A DNA stretch of 64,000 nt from Saussurea involucrata. Its lineage: Eukaryota; Streptophyta; Magnoliopsida; Asterales; Asteraceae. The translations under genes were made by a program, and so were the position numbers. Below are positions 21,836-32,254 of the stretch, one piece after another (positions within the stretch are counted from its first letter, which is position 1; each line of letters begins with the position of its first letter). Location of the stretch: NCBI GenBank assembly GCA_033807775.1, contig CM066312.1, positions 22,913,696-22,977,695 of the forward strand, in the 5' to 3' direction. The notes under the pieces are model-generated. The model searched no databases. It was not told the DNA's origin and was given only the letters and a program-made list of their open reading frames with translations.

Positions 21836-22472
21836 GTGGTCATACGGGTGTTGCTTTAGTACTTTGTTGTTTATGTGTTGTTGTTTCGTTCCTTTCCTGC
21901 TTGTATGTTGTTGTTTAATTTGTCATGAATAAAGGTCTTTAATTTATCTGAAAAGTAGTGTTTAAGTAGTCTGAAATTTGTCTAAAAAGTGGTTCATATT
22001 AAAAATACAACTCATAGATGTTATACAAGATTATTTCATAACAAACACATACTAATCAATACAGTATAAAACATGAAGGTTTGGGGATGCCACTTTTGAA
22101 AAATCTTCTCCAATGATTTTGATTGTTTTGATTTGCAATTTACACTTTCAACCCCTATACTTATTTACTTACTTTACTTTATACCTTTTACTTTCATAAT
22201 TTTAATTTTATATTTAACACATATAATCGTTTATTAACTAAAATACGTTAAAAAATACGTTTTAATTTTAACAAGTTACACCATTATAATCGTCTCTTCG
22301 ATACGTTCGAAATGAGCCCAATATTGAATATTTTTTTATTTATATATTTTAATATATATCATTATAATCGTCTCAATATAACCATTACTATTCTCTCCAT
22401 TTAGACTACTACCATTATGATCATCATCCCATGTTCTGTTTCAAGTACCTTTCAAAAGATAACTGGTCCCAA
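21836..22472. other. Intergenic region of MULE-E
   Basis: This is the 3' end of the coiled-coil gene, then MULE-F-type subterminal sequence (about 22140-22380), then the mudrA 3' flank. No ORF of interest is seen, and the MATH hairpin of A and D is absent. Confidence 0.6.
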
Positions 22473-23895
22473 TCAAGGGAAATCAACGTTCAGATCAACG
22501 GTATCATATGATGGGCCCTGCGTGTTACTTACTTGGCTGACTGAACGTCTACTCGGCACGGTTGAAGGGACGAGATTCAGACACTCTCCACGAGTATGTC
22601 CTACTGCTTGGCACCGAGTACATTTTCGTTGTATTGAACCTTCATCACGTGATGGACGTCGGTTGTTCTTTCTCGGTCTCCCGGCTCTGTTCTTATCGTT
22701 TAACGGTGGATAGCATGGCGGAAGGGGGTCGGGTGGATACACCCATCCTTCAGGGGGTCCAACTGGATTTATTACCTCTACGTATATTCTCCGGTAAGTT
22801 TCGGACGTGAAGAAAGTTACAACCAAGTCACTGCAATCTCTACGGCCCATATGTCTTGCCGTAGCGATGGCATGGCCGCACGGTAACCCATATTTTTGCC
22901 ATTGGAAACACGAACAAACATGGTCGGTCATATGGACAGTCGCGTGAAGATGGTTATCCCGAACCTCGTGCCTCCCATACCCGATTTCGCTTACCTTCCA
23001 TGTTGACGCGTGACGCGTCCTGAAGAGAACTATCTCCTCCGCCTTTGGTGTGAGTCTATTTTGCAGCTCAGCTCCTTTTCGGCGTCGAAGTTGGTACCAC
23101 TCTTGTTGAAAGGTCCGAAAGTAGTCCATAAGATTAACAATCGGACATCTACTCGTAAAACGGGAGAGTGCATTCACCGACTCTGCACTATTGGAGGTTA
23201 GAATGTCATACCGTTGTGCAGGAAAATGGGTCGCGGACCACCTCTCCGGTCCAACATTGTCCATCACTTTGGCTGCATTCTTGGCACTAACTCGTAGAAG
23301 ATTCATGTACCGATCAAACTCCCGATCCGTATATGCTCTACATGCCTCCCAGTAGACATCCTTGTAGGTGGTAATACGTTTGTCCTGGTTTTTGGCGTTC
23401 ATCTCCAAATGTCGACAACAATAGGCGTGAGGGGCGTTTGGGTACATGGCAGAGATTGTGGCGCTTATGGAAGGAGCCATGTCGGACATAAACACCAACC
23501 CTTGCGGGTCTCCGATAGCTTGTCTCAACATGGACAGAAACCAAGTCCACTCGCCCCCGGTTTCGGACTTGCTTACTCCGAAAGCTACTGGAACGATGAA
23601 GTTATCCCCGTCTATGGCAACCGCCAGGAACATCATACCCAAGTAAGGGCCCTTTAAATGGGCAGCGTCTATTACCAGGACACGACGCAGATTTGCCAGA
23701 AATGTGTCTCTCACCAATACGACTCCTCGAACGTGCCTCTCACCAATAGCAGTGCCCTGCATCGCGCACGCCAAGCTTTGTGGTAACCAATTGTGACGCC
23801 GAACTGCTGGTGTACATCGTCCATGATGTCCTTTGAACGCAATGACCTGCTAGCATCAAGAAATTTGCTTTTCAGTATCGCACCCAAAGTCATTT
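22473..23895 (-). pseudogene. mudrA-like transposase of MULE-E, 5'-truncated with internal deletion
   Basis: The visible frame begins at the MTLGAILKSKFLDASRSL segment (23893), inside the MuDR domain region. After RGTFEESY about 200 bp present in MULE-A (end of exon 1 and the intron) are missing, and the reading frame changes before DTFLANLRRVLVIDAAHLKG. From there the DDE domain, SWIM finger (CSCFQWQKYGLPCGH) and CCHC knuckle (CTRCQAVGHTRGEC) are open to the stop at 22473. It retains TGG (Trp) where MULE-A has TAG. Confidence 0.85.
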
Positions 23896-25829
23896 TTAGA
23901 GGGTTCTTTAAATTTGGAGAATTTTACTAACTTTTTATATTTTTTTTACTTTGAAAAATCATTTAGAGCAAAGAATCTTTAAAAACAACATTTTCTATAT
24001 TTTAAAGGATCTAGAGATGTTATAAATATTACTAGGTGCAATTTTTCATGTATACATTATTTAAATGCAAAATTAATGATATTCCTGATATTTAATTTCT
24101 AAATCATAAATTTTTTAGCTATCTTTTTTGTTTGCTCACACTATTTTATGAAAATCATATATAACATGTATGAAGAGTTATTTTACATTGTCATTTACAA
24201 AATAAAGTTTAGTATAAAGATTCAAATTGTAAATATGACATTATATAATTCCCATTAAGAGTAAGGGGACACTTGGTTTGTTTTGGGAATGAAAATTTGA
24301 AAATGGAAAATGTAAAGAGAATGCCAATTAATAGAACTAGGAATAAGTTTTACCCTATGCTCTTAATTTGTTGACATAGAATATGGTATTTATTCATTCC
24401 ATTACATCAGACATAACTAATAATTTCATTTTCATTCCCCACCACTTATTACACCGAATCAAGCACCACCTAAAGGTCATAATAAGTTGGAGTGTTGCTA
24501 AAATATCATTATTAAACCCAAAAACGCTAAGGGATGGTTAGTGGTTGAAGTTTTATGTGCCTTTAAATATTGCCCCAGTTCTAGGTCTTAACGAGTTGAA
24601 TAACAAATATTTTGGAGACACTCAAAAAGAAATCAAACTCAAACTCAAATAGTTTTTCTATGTTTGAGTTCGAGTTCAAGTTTGATGTTTGTTTAACAGT
24701 TTTTAGTTACACAATATGATTTAAACTTCAAGTTGTATAGGTTACCGGGTCGATCTCAAAGCCTAGCACTAACAACAAATTTTTTTGAAAGTGGATGCTC
24801 ATATAGCTTGCGTCGACCGGTAAAATTTATTTGATTTTTCTAGCAAGCTGGACGAATATGCGGTTTACATAACTAAACTATGTTAGGTTGAACAACCTTT
24901 ATTTTGTGTTCAAAATCAACTAAAGCCCGAGAATTACTAAGCTTGAGCTCAAGATAAACGAACTCGAACTCGAACTCGAGTAGCTCGTTAAATGCTCGAA
25001 TCTTTAACAACCCTATATGGCACTATACACATGCACAAGTTAACACCTAGTGCATGGCAACCGACTAATCAAATGCACATGGCAAAACACTGAGCATAAA
25101 AAATGTGAGCTCTCAAGTTTGAAAAAGAATATACCACTTAATACAGGGACTGATATTGTAATTAAAGAGAGTACAAGGGGTTAATTGCAAATTACCCTAA
25201 AAAGGTTTGAAAAGAGTTGATGTTGTAACTTGTAACGCTTTATTCAGTTATTGGGATTCATAGCGTAAATTAATGAAACTGCAAGGGTTTAAATGCACAT
25301 TACCCTAACAAGTTAAATATTTAGGTTTTTAGTCCAACATTTTTACTTACAAATATATGTTGTACCGTACAAATTTCAACATTGGGACTGGAACCCAATT
25401 GGCCAATTCGTTAGTCAAATTTTAAGTTTAAAGCCAGAGTAGTGTACAAGTTTCGATCCACAAAGTACAACTTTCCATAACCACGTTATCATAGATATTA
25501 ATAATTTCAGCTCTGGAAAAAGCAATCCGCCATTACTAAAAAGCTTAAAAACAGTAAAGACAAAAGACGAAAATAAAGCAGACAAATAGAAACAGAGCAG
25601 AAACTAGGAAGTCAAAACTAAAACCTCTCAGGTCTCCTTCCATTAATTACATGTCTTTAAATGAAGCTGTAACAGTTGCAAAATAAACAAAATTTTGGAA
25701 AAGAACTCTGAAATTAGAGTCAGAAAGATTTATATTTTGTTAAATATGAAGCTAAAATTAGAACCCCCATTTTGACCATTTGTTCATAACATCCACAAAA
25801 AGAAAAGGGAAATACTCAAATAACCAAAA
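23896..25829. other. AT-rich intergenic DNA, no gene recognised
   Basis: I see no coding region or clear element ends. A short imperfect hairpin of AAACTCAAACTC / GAGTTCGAGTTC type lies near 24630-24690, and a CGAACTCGAACTCGAACTCGAG run lies near 24957. Confidence 0.5.
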
Positions 25830-26093
25830 TAAATTGCAAAATTGGCATTCTAACCATTTCTCTTCGAATTTTACACAAATAGCCAATGAGTTCTTAATCC
25901 GCATCCACACTCTAGGTCCGCAATTGCAGACCTAGGACATATGTCGACTCCCCAGCAACACTAATCAGTTCGATTTTCCTTAAAAGAATTTTTTTGACCC
26001 AGGTCCTGAATTGCTGTTGCGGATTGAGCACTCACCGACTATTTATACAAAATCCGGAGAGAAATGACTAGTACGCCAATTTCCCAAAAGAAA
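25830..26093. repeat. Diverged fold-back repeat just 3' of the zinc-finger gene
   Basis: About 25835-25930 and 25995-26090 are imperfect inverted copies. AAATTGGC..CT(A)..CATTTCTC, TTTTA.A.AAATAG.C and TCAATCCGCA-type blocks match in reverse order. It ends about 25 bp from the stop of the zinc-finger gene, so it could be part of its 3' UTR. Type (MITE or old MULE end) is uncertain. Confidence 0.6.
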
Positions 26094-26118
26094 TTTTTTA
26101 CCTTTTTTATCTCTGCCA

Positions 26119-27183
26119 TTAATGGGATTTCACGAATTCACCATCAGAAACCGCAGAAACTTCAATTTGACTAACGTCATCATCTTCAATTGGAGCAGGG
26201 AGATTAAGATCAATCAAATTAATCCTCTGTTTTGTAACTGGTTTATCTGCAGTTATGGCGGAAGATGAAGCTGTGACTGTAAAATGTGATCGTTTATGGC
26301 CGCCGAGTGCTTGCCCTGAAGCAAAAACCTTGAAACAAAATGGACATTCATAAATTCTATCTTCAATCGAAACATTTTGTGATTCATGATTACTGTTATA
26401 ACGACTGAGTTTGACTTTTTTGTGACTCGCTCTATGCCCACCAAGTGCTTGATATGATTTGAAAACTTTTTGACACGTGTCGCATTTGTATTTCATCCTC
26501 GCCGGAGTTCGTTTCACGTTCAAAATCTCTCTCTCCGATTCCGATTCCGATTCCGATTCCGATTCCCATACGGCGTCGTTTTGATTTCTTTCTTTTTTTT
26601 CATCATCGTTCCATCGATCTCGTGATAACATCATTAGACAATAAGCTACATCTTCTTCCGGCGAGAAATTTGAGATTGAACTCACCGGCTCCGATTCGTT
26701 CACGATCATCAATTTTGATTTCTTCAGAGATTGCGTTTGATTTTGAGATTTGTTGTAACGATTAAGTTCTTGAAAATGTCGTTGATCATCGAACCAGGAA
26801 ATCTCCGGTTTCCGACTCCGTTTTGATCGTCGCCGGACGTTATGGTTTCTCGACGATTCCGTTTCGCTTTCTCTGTCTTGTAGAACCACAGAACAGGCGG
26901 CGCCGCCGTCTGCGGCGGCGACATTTGTTGTAATCGTAACTGTAAATCCACCGGCGAACGAGACTTCTGAATCAGCTAATCGGAAGCTGTTTTTGTTAGG
27001 ATTCTTCTTCAATTCGTAACTGTCGTAATCTTCTTGATCATTCTCGTGTTCATCTTCCGACGAAGAAGACGGTGGCGCCGGCGACTGTTGTGGTGGTTTA
27101 GATAAATGAGATCTCATATGAGCGCCTAAAGCTTTACCATTTGCAAAGCTCTTAAAGCAGAGCTTGCAGTTGTGTTTCTCCAT
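26119..27183 (-). CDS. C2H2 zinc-finger transcription factor, ZAT1/4/9-like (354 aa)
   Basis: This is an intronless, intact frame. MEKHNCKLCFKSFANGKALG starts the first finger (residues ~6-26). An NLS-like RRRSKRSRK lies at ~116-125, an L-box-like EDVAYCLMMLSRD at ~175-190, finger two (CDTCQKVFKSYQALGGHRASH type) at ~233 and finger three (CPFCFKVFASGQALGGHKRSH type) at ~279. All have the plant QALGGH helix except the first (KALGAH). Near the C-terminus LIDLNLPAP is a DLN/EAR repression motif. The N-terminal finger right at Met is typical of ZAT1/ZAT4/ZAT9. The protein is expected to be a nuclear repressor, often stress-related in the family. The start is supported by the finger position and by a GA/CT-rich leader. 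It is the only ordinary host gene in the window. Confidence 0.93.
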   Translation of the reverse strand: MEKHNCKLCFKSFANGKALGAHMRSHLSKPPQQSPAPPSSSSEDEHENDQEDYDSYELKKNPNKNSFRLADSEVSFAGGFTVTITTNVAAADGGAACSVVLQDRESETESSRNHNVRRRSKRSRKPEISWFDDQRHFQELNRYNKSQNQTQSLKKSKLMIVNESEPVSSISNFSPEEDVAYCLMMLSRDRWNDDEKKERNQNDAVWESESESESESEREILNVKRTPARMKYKCDTCQKVFKSYQALGGHRASHKKVKLSRYNSNHESQNVSIEDRIYECPFCFKVFASGQALGGHKRSHFTVTASSSAITADKPVTKQRINLIDLNLPAPIEDDDVSQIEVSAVSDGEFVKSH

Positions 27184-27199
27184 GAAAGTATTATGTTTT

Positions 27200-27221
27200 C
27201 TCTCTCTCTCTCTCTCTCTCT
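27200..27221. repeat. (CT)n microsatellite in the 5' leader of the zinc-finger gene
   Basis: About eleven CT repeats lie 17 bp upstream of the start codon (GA repeat in the sense strand), with a second short CT run near 27235. Such GA-rich leaders are common in plant genes. Confidence 0.85.
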
Positions 27222-27340
27222 AAAAGTATGTGTTTTCTCTCTCTAAAAGTATATGTTTCTGTGGGTTTGTATGCAATTTAAGTAAAGAGTGTGTTGAAAC
27301 TTAAAAGAGTAGGTGACAAGCATCCCTTTACCAAGACTAA

Positions 27341-27350
27341 TTTATATATT
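27341..27350 (-). promoter_or_regulatory. Possible TATA box of the zinc-finger gene
   Basis: Minus strand AATATATAAA lies about 160 bp upstream of the ATG in an otherwise plausible core promoter. The support is only sequence and spacing. Confidence 0.35.
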
Positions 27351-27425
27351 TACAAAAACAATTAATGTAATTTTGATATTTTTTATTGTTTGAAATTGTG
27401 GTTTTTGATAAACTTTGGTTACTTA

Positions 27426-27681
27426 GAGCATCTCCAACAGCATTGCTAAAATTTTGCTAAAATAGGAAATGAAAAGTCAAAATTACTAAAATTATTTCCT
27501 TTCAACTCCAACAGCATTGTTAATTTTTTTTTCTAAAATAGAGAGTTTTCTATATTTAGCAAACCATAGAGATTTTTTTGGAGATTTTCTATTTTAGCAA
27601 AACATATAGCAAAGCTGTTGGAGATGAATATCAAACCAAAAGCCACTTTTTTTTATTTTAGAAATGCTGTTGGAGATGCTC
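27426..27681. mobile_element. Tourist-like MITE (256 bp)
   Basis: Terminal inverted repeats GAGCATCTCCAACAGCATT / AATGCTGTTGGAGATGCTC are flanked by TTA on both sides (27423-27425 and 27682-27684), the 3-bp target duplication of PIF/Harbinger elements. There is no coding capacity. It lies about 240 bp upstream of the zinc-finger start codon. Confidence 0.9.
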
Positions 27682-28151
27682 TTAATAAGGTAATATATTA
27701 AATGATGGGGGTTTAAGAAAAATCTTAAAATATTAAAAATTTAAGAAGCATCTTGCTAATCGTTTATCTAGACAATATGTGTGTATTTATACAAGTAATT
27801 AAAACTGATTTTTGGTTCTTATGCATGTGTACATAATATATATGTGTATGTTACAAATTTTTCGTATATACATATGCATACTGTTTAGATGAATGATTAT
27901 CATGATGTTTTTTTGTTTTTCATTTATTTTCGATTTCTCCTGAATCGTGAGCATATATTAAATAGGGAAATTAATTAAAATACCCAAAGTCCAACTTCGA
28001 GTTACCAAAATGCCACAAATTTCTCCCATGTTACAAAAATGCCCCAAAAATCCGCGATGGAGCCCGCGATCGCGGGCCTCAGGCCACGTGTCACCAAACT
28101 TTGCCCACTTTGCCCGCGTTGGTCCCTCAAGAATGCCCGCGGTCCAGCTTT

Positions 28152-28424
28152 CCCCCCTCAAGAATGCCCGTGTTGGCAGTTTTGGTCCCTGCCCGCGTTT
28201 GACTTCCTTTGACCCCCGCGATCGCGGGCTAACCCGCTACTTTTCCCCCCTCAAGAATGCCCGTGTTGGCAGTTTTGGTCCCTGCCCGCGTTTGACTTCC
28301 TTTGACCCCCACGATCGCGGGCTACCCCGCTACTTTTCCCCCCTCAAGAATGCCCGTGTTGGCAGTTTTGGTCCCTGCCCGCGTTTGACTTCCTTTGACC
28401 CCCGCGATCGCGGGCTAAAGTGCC
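28152..28424. repeat. 93-bp tandem triplication in the MULE-C left TIR
   Basis: Three units start at 28152, 28245 and 28338 (CCCCCCTCAAGAATGCCCGTG), each with a palindrome at its end: CCCGCGATCGCGGG at 28215 and 28401, and one mutated copy at about 28308 (CACGATCGCGGG). The right TIR has a single copy, so the triplication came later. Confidence 0.92.
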
Positions 28425-28495
28425 ACGTGTCGGCATAGGGTTAACCCTAAAATCACTTTGAGGACCAAAACCCTAATTGTTTTCTTCGGCCGCAC

Positions 28496-28502
28496 TATAT
28501 AA
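28496..28502 (+). promoter_or_regulatory. TATA box at the inner edge of the MULE-C left TIR
   Basis: TATATAA in the context CACTATATAAGGGG lies 129 bp upstream of the ATG at 28631; a leader rich in CT/TCTC follows. It suits a transcript of the Ulp1-like gene driven from the TIR. Confidence 0.65.
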
Positions 28503-28630
28503 GGGGTGGGGGGACCAAAAACCGGCTCTGTCTCTTTTTTTATAACACTCAATTTTTTACTCCCACTCTCTCTCAAATTTCTCCGACTCTCTCAATTGTG
28601 TCGTGTGGAACACGTTCGCGTTTTGTGAAG

Positions 28631-30338
28631 ATGTCTCGTATTACCTCTATGGTATGTTTCTTTTATGTTATTTGTTATTTTTTGTATATTATTTTAAGTT
28701 AAGATATATGATTTGTAGGTTGTTAGAGTGTTTATAACTTATGTTTGAATATGTTGTATGTTTAACATGATATGTATGGTTTTATGTTTGAATGTGATAT
28801 TTGTATGTTATAATGTGTATGTTGTTATAGTGTGTTTTTTCATAAAAAAATTGTTAAGAGTGTTTTTTTATAAAAAAATTGTTAAGAGTGTGTTTTTATA
28901 AAAAAAAATTGTTAACAACAATGTGTTTTTATAAAAAAAAATTAAAAACGTGTTTCTTATAAAAAAAATTGTTAAGAGTGTGTTTTAATAAAAAAATTGT
29001 TAAAAATGTGTTTGTTTTATAAAAACACACTCTTAACAATTTTTTTATAAAAACACACCCTTAACAATTTTTTATAAAAAAACTGTTTTTATAAAAAATT
29101 GTTAAGAGTGTGTTTTTATAAAAAATTGTTATAGTTTTATGGTTTTTATAATGTGTTTTTTATAAAAAAATTGTTAATTTTTTTTATAAAAACAGTTTTT
29201 AAAAAAAATTGTTAAAAATGTGTTTTTTTATAAAAAATTGTTAAGAGTGTGTTTTTATAAAAAAATTGTTATAGTTTTATGGTTTTATGTTTGAATTTGA
29301 TATTTGTATGTTATAATGTGTATGTTGTTATAGTGTGTTTTTTCATAAAAAAAATTGTTAAGAGTGTGTTTTTATAAAAAAAATATTAACAATGTCTTTT
29401 TATAAAAAAAAATTAAAAACGTGTTTTTTATAATAAAATTGTTAAGAGTGTGTTTTTATAAAAATTGTTAAAATGTGTTTTTTTATAAAAAATTGTTAAG
29501 GGTGTGTTTTTATAAAAAAAATTGTTAAGAATGTATTTTTTATAAAAAATTGTTAAGAATGTGTTTTTATAAAAAATTGTTAACTATGAGTTACAGGATG
29601 TGGTTAGTATGAAGTTTAACTATAGTCATATAATCAAATATGTTTATATTACATGTCTAACCATCTATTTTTTATGTATAGCACATCGATTGTTGGGTCT
29701 CGCTATTGCAAAGACATCGTGGAACAGACACCAGGTGGACCATAATGTATAGTATTTTCTTTGCCTACCTGGTGCTCCCCCATCAAGGTCCCGCCTCCGT
29801 GGCCAACTCATGCAACGGCGTGGAAGGGGTTTCTTGGGCTCTCCTCGATGTGGTATGTAAATCGTTTTACTCTTATTTTATTTAAGTTGTTTTGTTGCTA
29901 ACTAAGTTGTCTAATATTGTAATATTTCAGGTGTACATCCCAATATGCATTCATCCCAAACATTGGCTGCTTGGAGTGTTTGAGCTTGACGCTATGACCA
30001 TGACCATATATGACAGCGATAGTGCCAATCTCTTCAGAGACCAATTGGAAGGCCAGATGATAAGGTTTAAAGATGTGTTATTTGACTTCTTTTGTCGGGT
30101 CAAGGACACGAGGCGTCGCGATAGGTCAGAGCTCTTTCGCCATAAGTTCGCCAAGAATACACCCCAGCAGGCCGGGATGAATGCGGATTGCGGTGTCTGG
30201 GTATGTCGTAATGCCAGCATCTTGATAAATAACGATGTGGTATTTGTACACCCTGACCAGACCGAGGCCGAGGCCAAGGCATTTCGCATACATATGGCGG
30301 AGTCCATTTATGCGCATTGTCAAATAAATCAAAGTTAG
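28631..30338 (+). CDS. Compact Ulp1-like (C48) protease gene of MULE-C (201 aa predicted)
   Basis: Proposed exons: 28631-28651 (MSRITSM), a 6-nt piece at 29597-29602, 29682-29852 and 29931-30338. All are phase 0 with GT..AG introns, giving about 201 aa with no stop. The last two exons have exactly the lengths (171 and 408 nt) of their MULE-B counterparts. The DUF1985-like and middle exons of MULE-B are gone, leaving mainly the catalytic domain. The His (HPKHWLLGVFELD), Asp (YDSD) and Gln/Cys (QQAGMNADCGVWVC) residues are all present. The first intron is nearly 1 kb of AT-rich minisatellite. The 6-nt exon is the weak point; the acceptor at 29682 may be used directly. It could be an active mini-protease or a deletion remnant. 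Confidence 0.6.
28830..29590. repeat. AT-rich minisatellite in the first intron of the MULE-C Ulp1 gene
   Basis: Degenerate ~27-bp units of the form GTGTGTTTTTATAAAAAAATTGTTAAGA, mostly direct, with a few inverted around 29020-29090. The position matches that of the 48-bp array upstream of the MULE-B gene, but the sequence is unrelated. Confidence 0.85.
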
Positions 30339-30738
30339 GTTGTTTATGTAACCTTAAATAATTGTTATTTTTAGTATTAACTTATTTTGTTAAAGTATTG
30401 TGATTGACTTAGTGTTTACTTCATTTGGTTTTTGTTAATTTCATCCAATTACTCAACTTTGAGTATCGATATCTCTTTCACACACACTCCATTTTGGACG
30501 CATTATATAACGTTTCGAAGCTCTCATATAGGAGAATATAAACAAACATGGGGTTTTGTTTGTTAATGATGCTAGATTTTGCTAGCTGTGTTATCAATGT
30601 TCATTTAAAAGCATATGTATGTGTGTATATATATAATATGAATATATTTATCATTTACAAACTAGTTGTGTTATCAATGTTCATTTAGAAGCATATGTAT
30701 GTGTGTATATATATAATATGAATATATATATATATATA

Positions 30739-31233
30739 TTACAAATCAGCGTTCAGATCAACAGTATCATATGTGTTTGTTCCATATGGTTCAAGCTGTG
30801 ACGGGCCCGGGGTGTGACTGACTGAATGTCTCCTTGGCACGGTTGAAGGGGCGGGATTTGGACACTCTCCACGAGTGTGTCCTACGCATTGGCATCGAGT
30901 ACATCTTCGTTGTATCGAACTTTCACCACGTGATGGACGTCGGTCGTTCTTTCTCGGTCTCCCGGCCCTGTTCTTATCCATTAAAGGTGGATAGCATGGT
31001 GGAAGCGGGTCGGGTGGATACACCCATGCTGCAGGGGGTCCAGCTGGGTTTATTACCTCCACGTATGTTTTCCGATAATATTCGGACGTGAAGAAAGGTA
31101 CAGCCAAGTCGCTGCAATCTGTACGACCCATATATGTTGCTGCAGCGATGGCATGGCCGCACGGTAACCCAGATTTATCCCATTCGCGACACGAACAAAT
31201 GTGGTCTTCCATATTCACAATCGCGTGAAACAA
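30739..31233 (-). pseudogene. mudrA 3' remnant of MULE-C
   Basis: Only the C-terminal ~160 codons are left: SWIM finger (CSCREWDKSGLPCGH), the Pro-rich tail and the CCHC knuckle CTRCQCVGHTRGEC, ending TVDLNADL. At about 31230 the coding sequence joins directly to sequence of the mudrA-side TIR (compare 9460-9530), showing one internal deletion of the DDE and DNA-binding parts. Not functional. Confidence 0.9.
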
Positions 31234-31379
31234 CCAACATTGATGACAACCAATCTCTCATTTCATCTACAAACTGGTATTCCAAAAACACTGATTTAAC
31301 ATTGATTCAAACATGCAAATTAATTTCAACCACAAATCGGTCTTCAAAGTACAATAATTGTGGAAAAAAACAGTAAAAG

Positions 31380-31846
31380 CATGCAAAATTCGTTTAAGTA
31401 CAGGGGCTGAAAGTGTAAATTTTCAGGGACCAAAAGTGTAAATTTCCAGGGACCAAAACTGTAAAATTTGGTCCATCGCGGGCCATCGCGGGCTGCGATC
31501 GCGGGCAGGGGCCAAATGTGCACCGCAGCCAAAGTTGAGGGGCTCCGCGGGGCACTTTTGGCCAAAGTTCGTGCCACGTCAGCCCGCGATCGCGGGGGTC
31601 AAAGGAAGTCAAACGCGGGCAGGGACCAAAACTGCCAACACGGGCATTCTTGAGGGAGGAAATCTGGACCGCGGGCATTCTTGAGGGACCAACGCGGGCA
31701 AAGTGGGCAAAGTTTGGTGACACGTGGCCTGGGGCCCGCGATCGCGGGCTCCATCGCGGATTTTTGGGGCATTTTTGTAAGATGGGAGAGATTTGTGGCA
31801 TTTTGGTAAGTGGTGGTCAAACTTAAGGTATTTTAATTAATTTCCT
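31380..31846 (-). repeat. MULE-C right TIR
   Basis: It carries CCCGCGATCGCGGG at 31583 and 31735 and the same CAAAGTGGGCAAAGTTTGG block as the left TIR (about 28095). The inner part is A-type (CAGGGGCTGAAAGTGTAAAT). Confidence 0.85.
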
Positions 31847-31855
31847 TATTAAATA

Positions 31856-32254
31856 AGGGTATATAAATAATTTATTTTATAATTAATTTAAATAATTTTA
31901 TTACTAATAATTTCAAATTGACGATTTGACTCTTAAATCGTCAAATGATATAAATGAAAGTAGGTTACTAAAACACTAGAGTAAAACTAGTTATTTTAGC
32001 TTCAAATTTTTAATAACTAAATTTAAAGCATTTTGAAAAAAAAAGCCTATAAAAGAAATTTTACTGATATTAGTGAGTACTTATTAGTATAGAGAATAAT
32101 ATTTTAAAATTGGTTACTTCAAAAAAAAATTAAAATTGGAAGTTATAACATATAAATTAGTTTTTGAAGTTCTAAGTTTAAACTTTTTTTTTTATTTAAG
32201 AAATTCTAGGTTTAAACTTTATAAAGTTGAATTGGTAGTTTGTTTAAATACTAA
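31856..32254. other. AT-rich intergenic DNA
   Basis: Host spacer between MULE-C and the next MITE. No gene or recognisable element is seen. Confidence 0.5.

Larger units (their letters stand above)
21064..23895 (-). mobile_element. MULE-E: truncated two-gene Mutator-like element
   Basis: The left TIR starts GGGAATTTAATTAAAATACCC at 21064 and contains a shortened palindrome (TCCGCGATCGCGGG). Inside are the coiled-coil gene (plus) and mudrA (minus), tail to tail. The mudrA 5' half and the right TIR are missing beyond 23895. Between the genes, about 22140-22380, lies a piece of MULE-F-type subterminal sequence (CAACCCCTATACTTATTTAC). This is the most diverged copy of the family here. Confidence 0.82.
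27965..31846 (+). mobile_element. MULE-C: Mutator-like element with compact Ulp1 gene and mudrA remnant
   Basis: It starts GGGAAATTAATTAAAATACCC (27965) and ends TTAATTTCCT (31846; last base changed). The 9-bp target duplication is TATTAAATA at 27956-27964 and 31847-31855. The left TIR region carries a 93-bp triplication and a TATA promoter; the right TIR has one counterpart. Inside are a short Ulp1-like gene (plus) and the last third of mudrA (minus), tail to tail. Confidence 0.92.

Noticed and set aside
23896..25829. Possible host gene in the AT-rich gap
   Set aside because: No frame above about 60 codons with sensible composition and no splice-joined domains seen.
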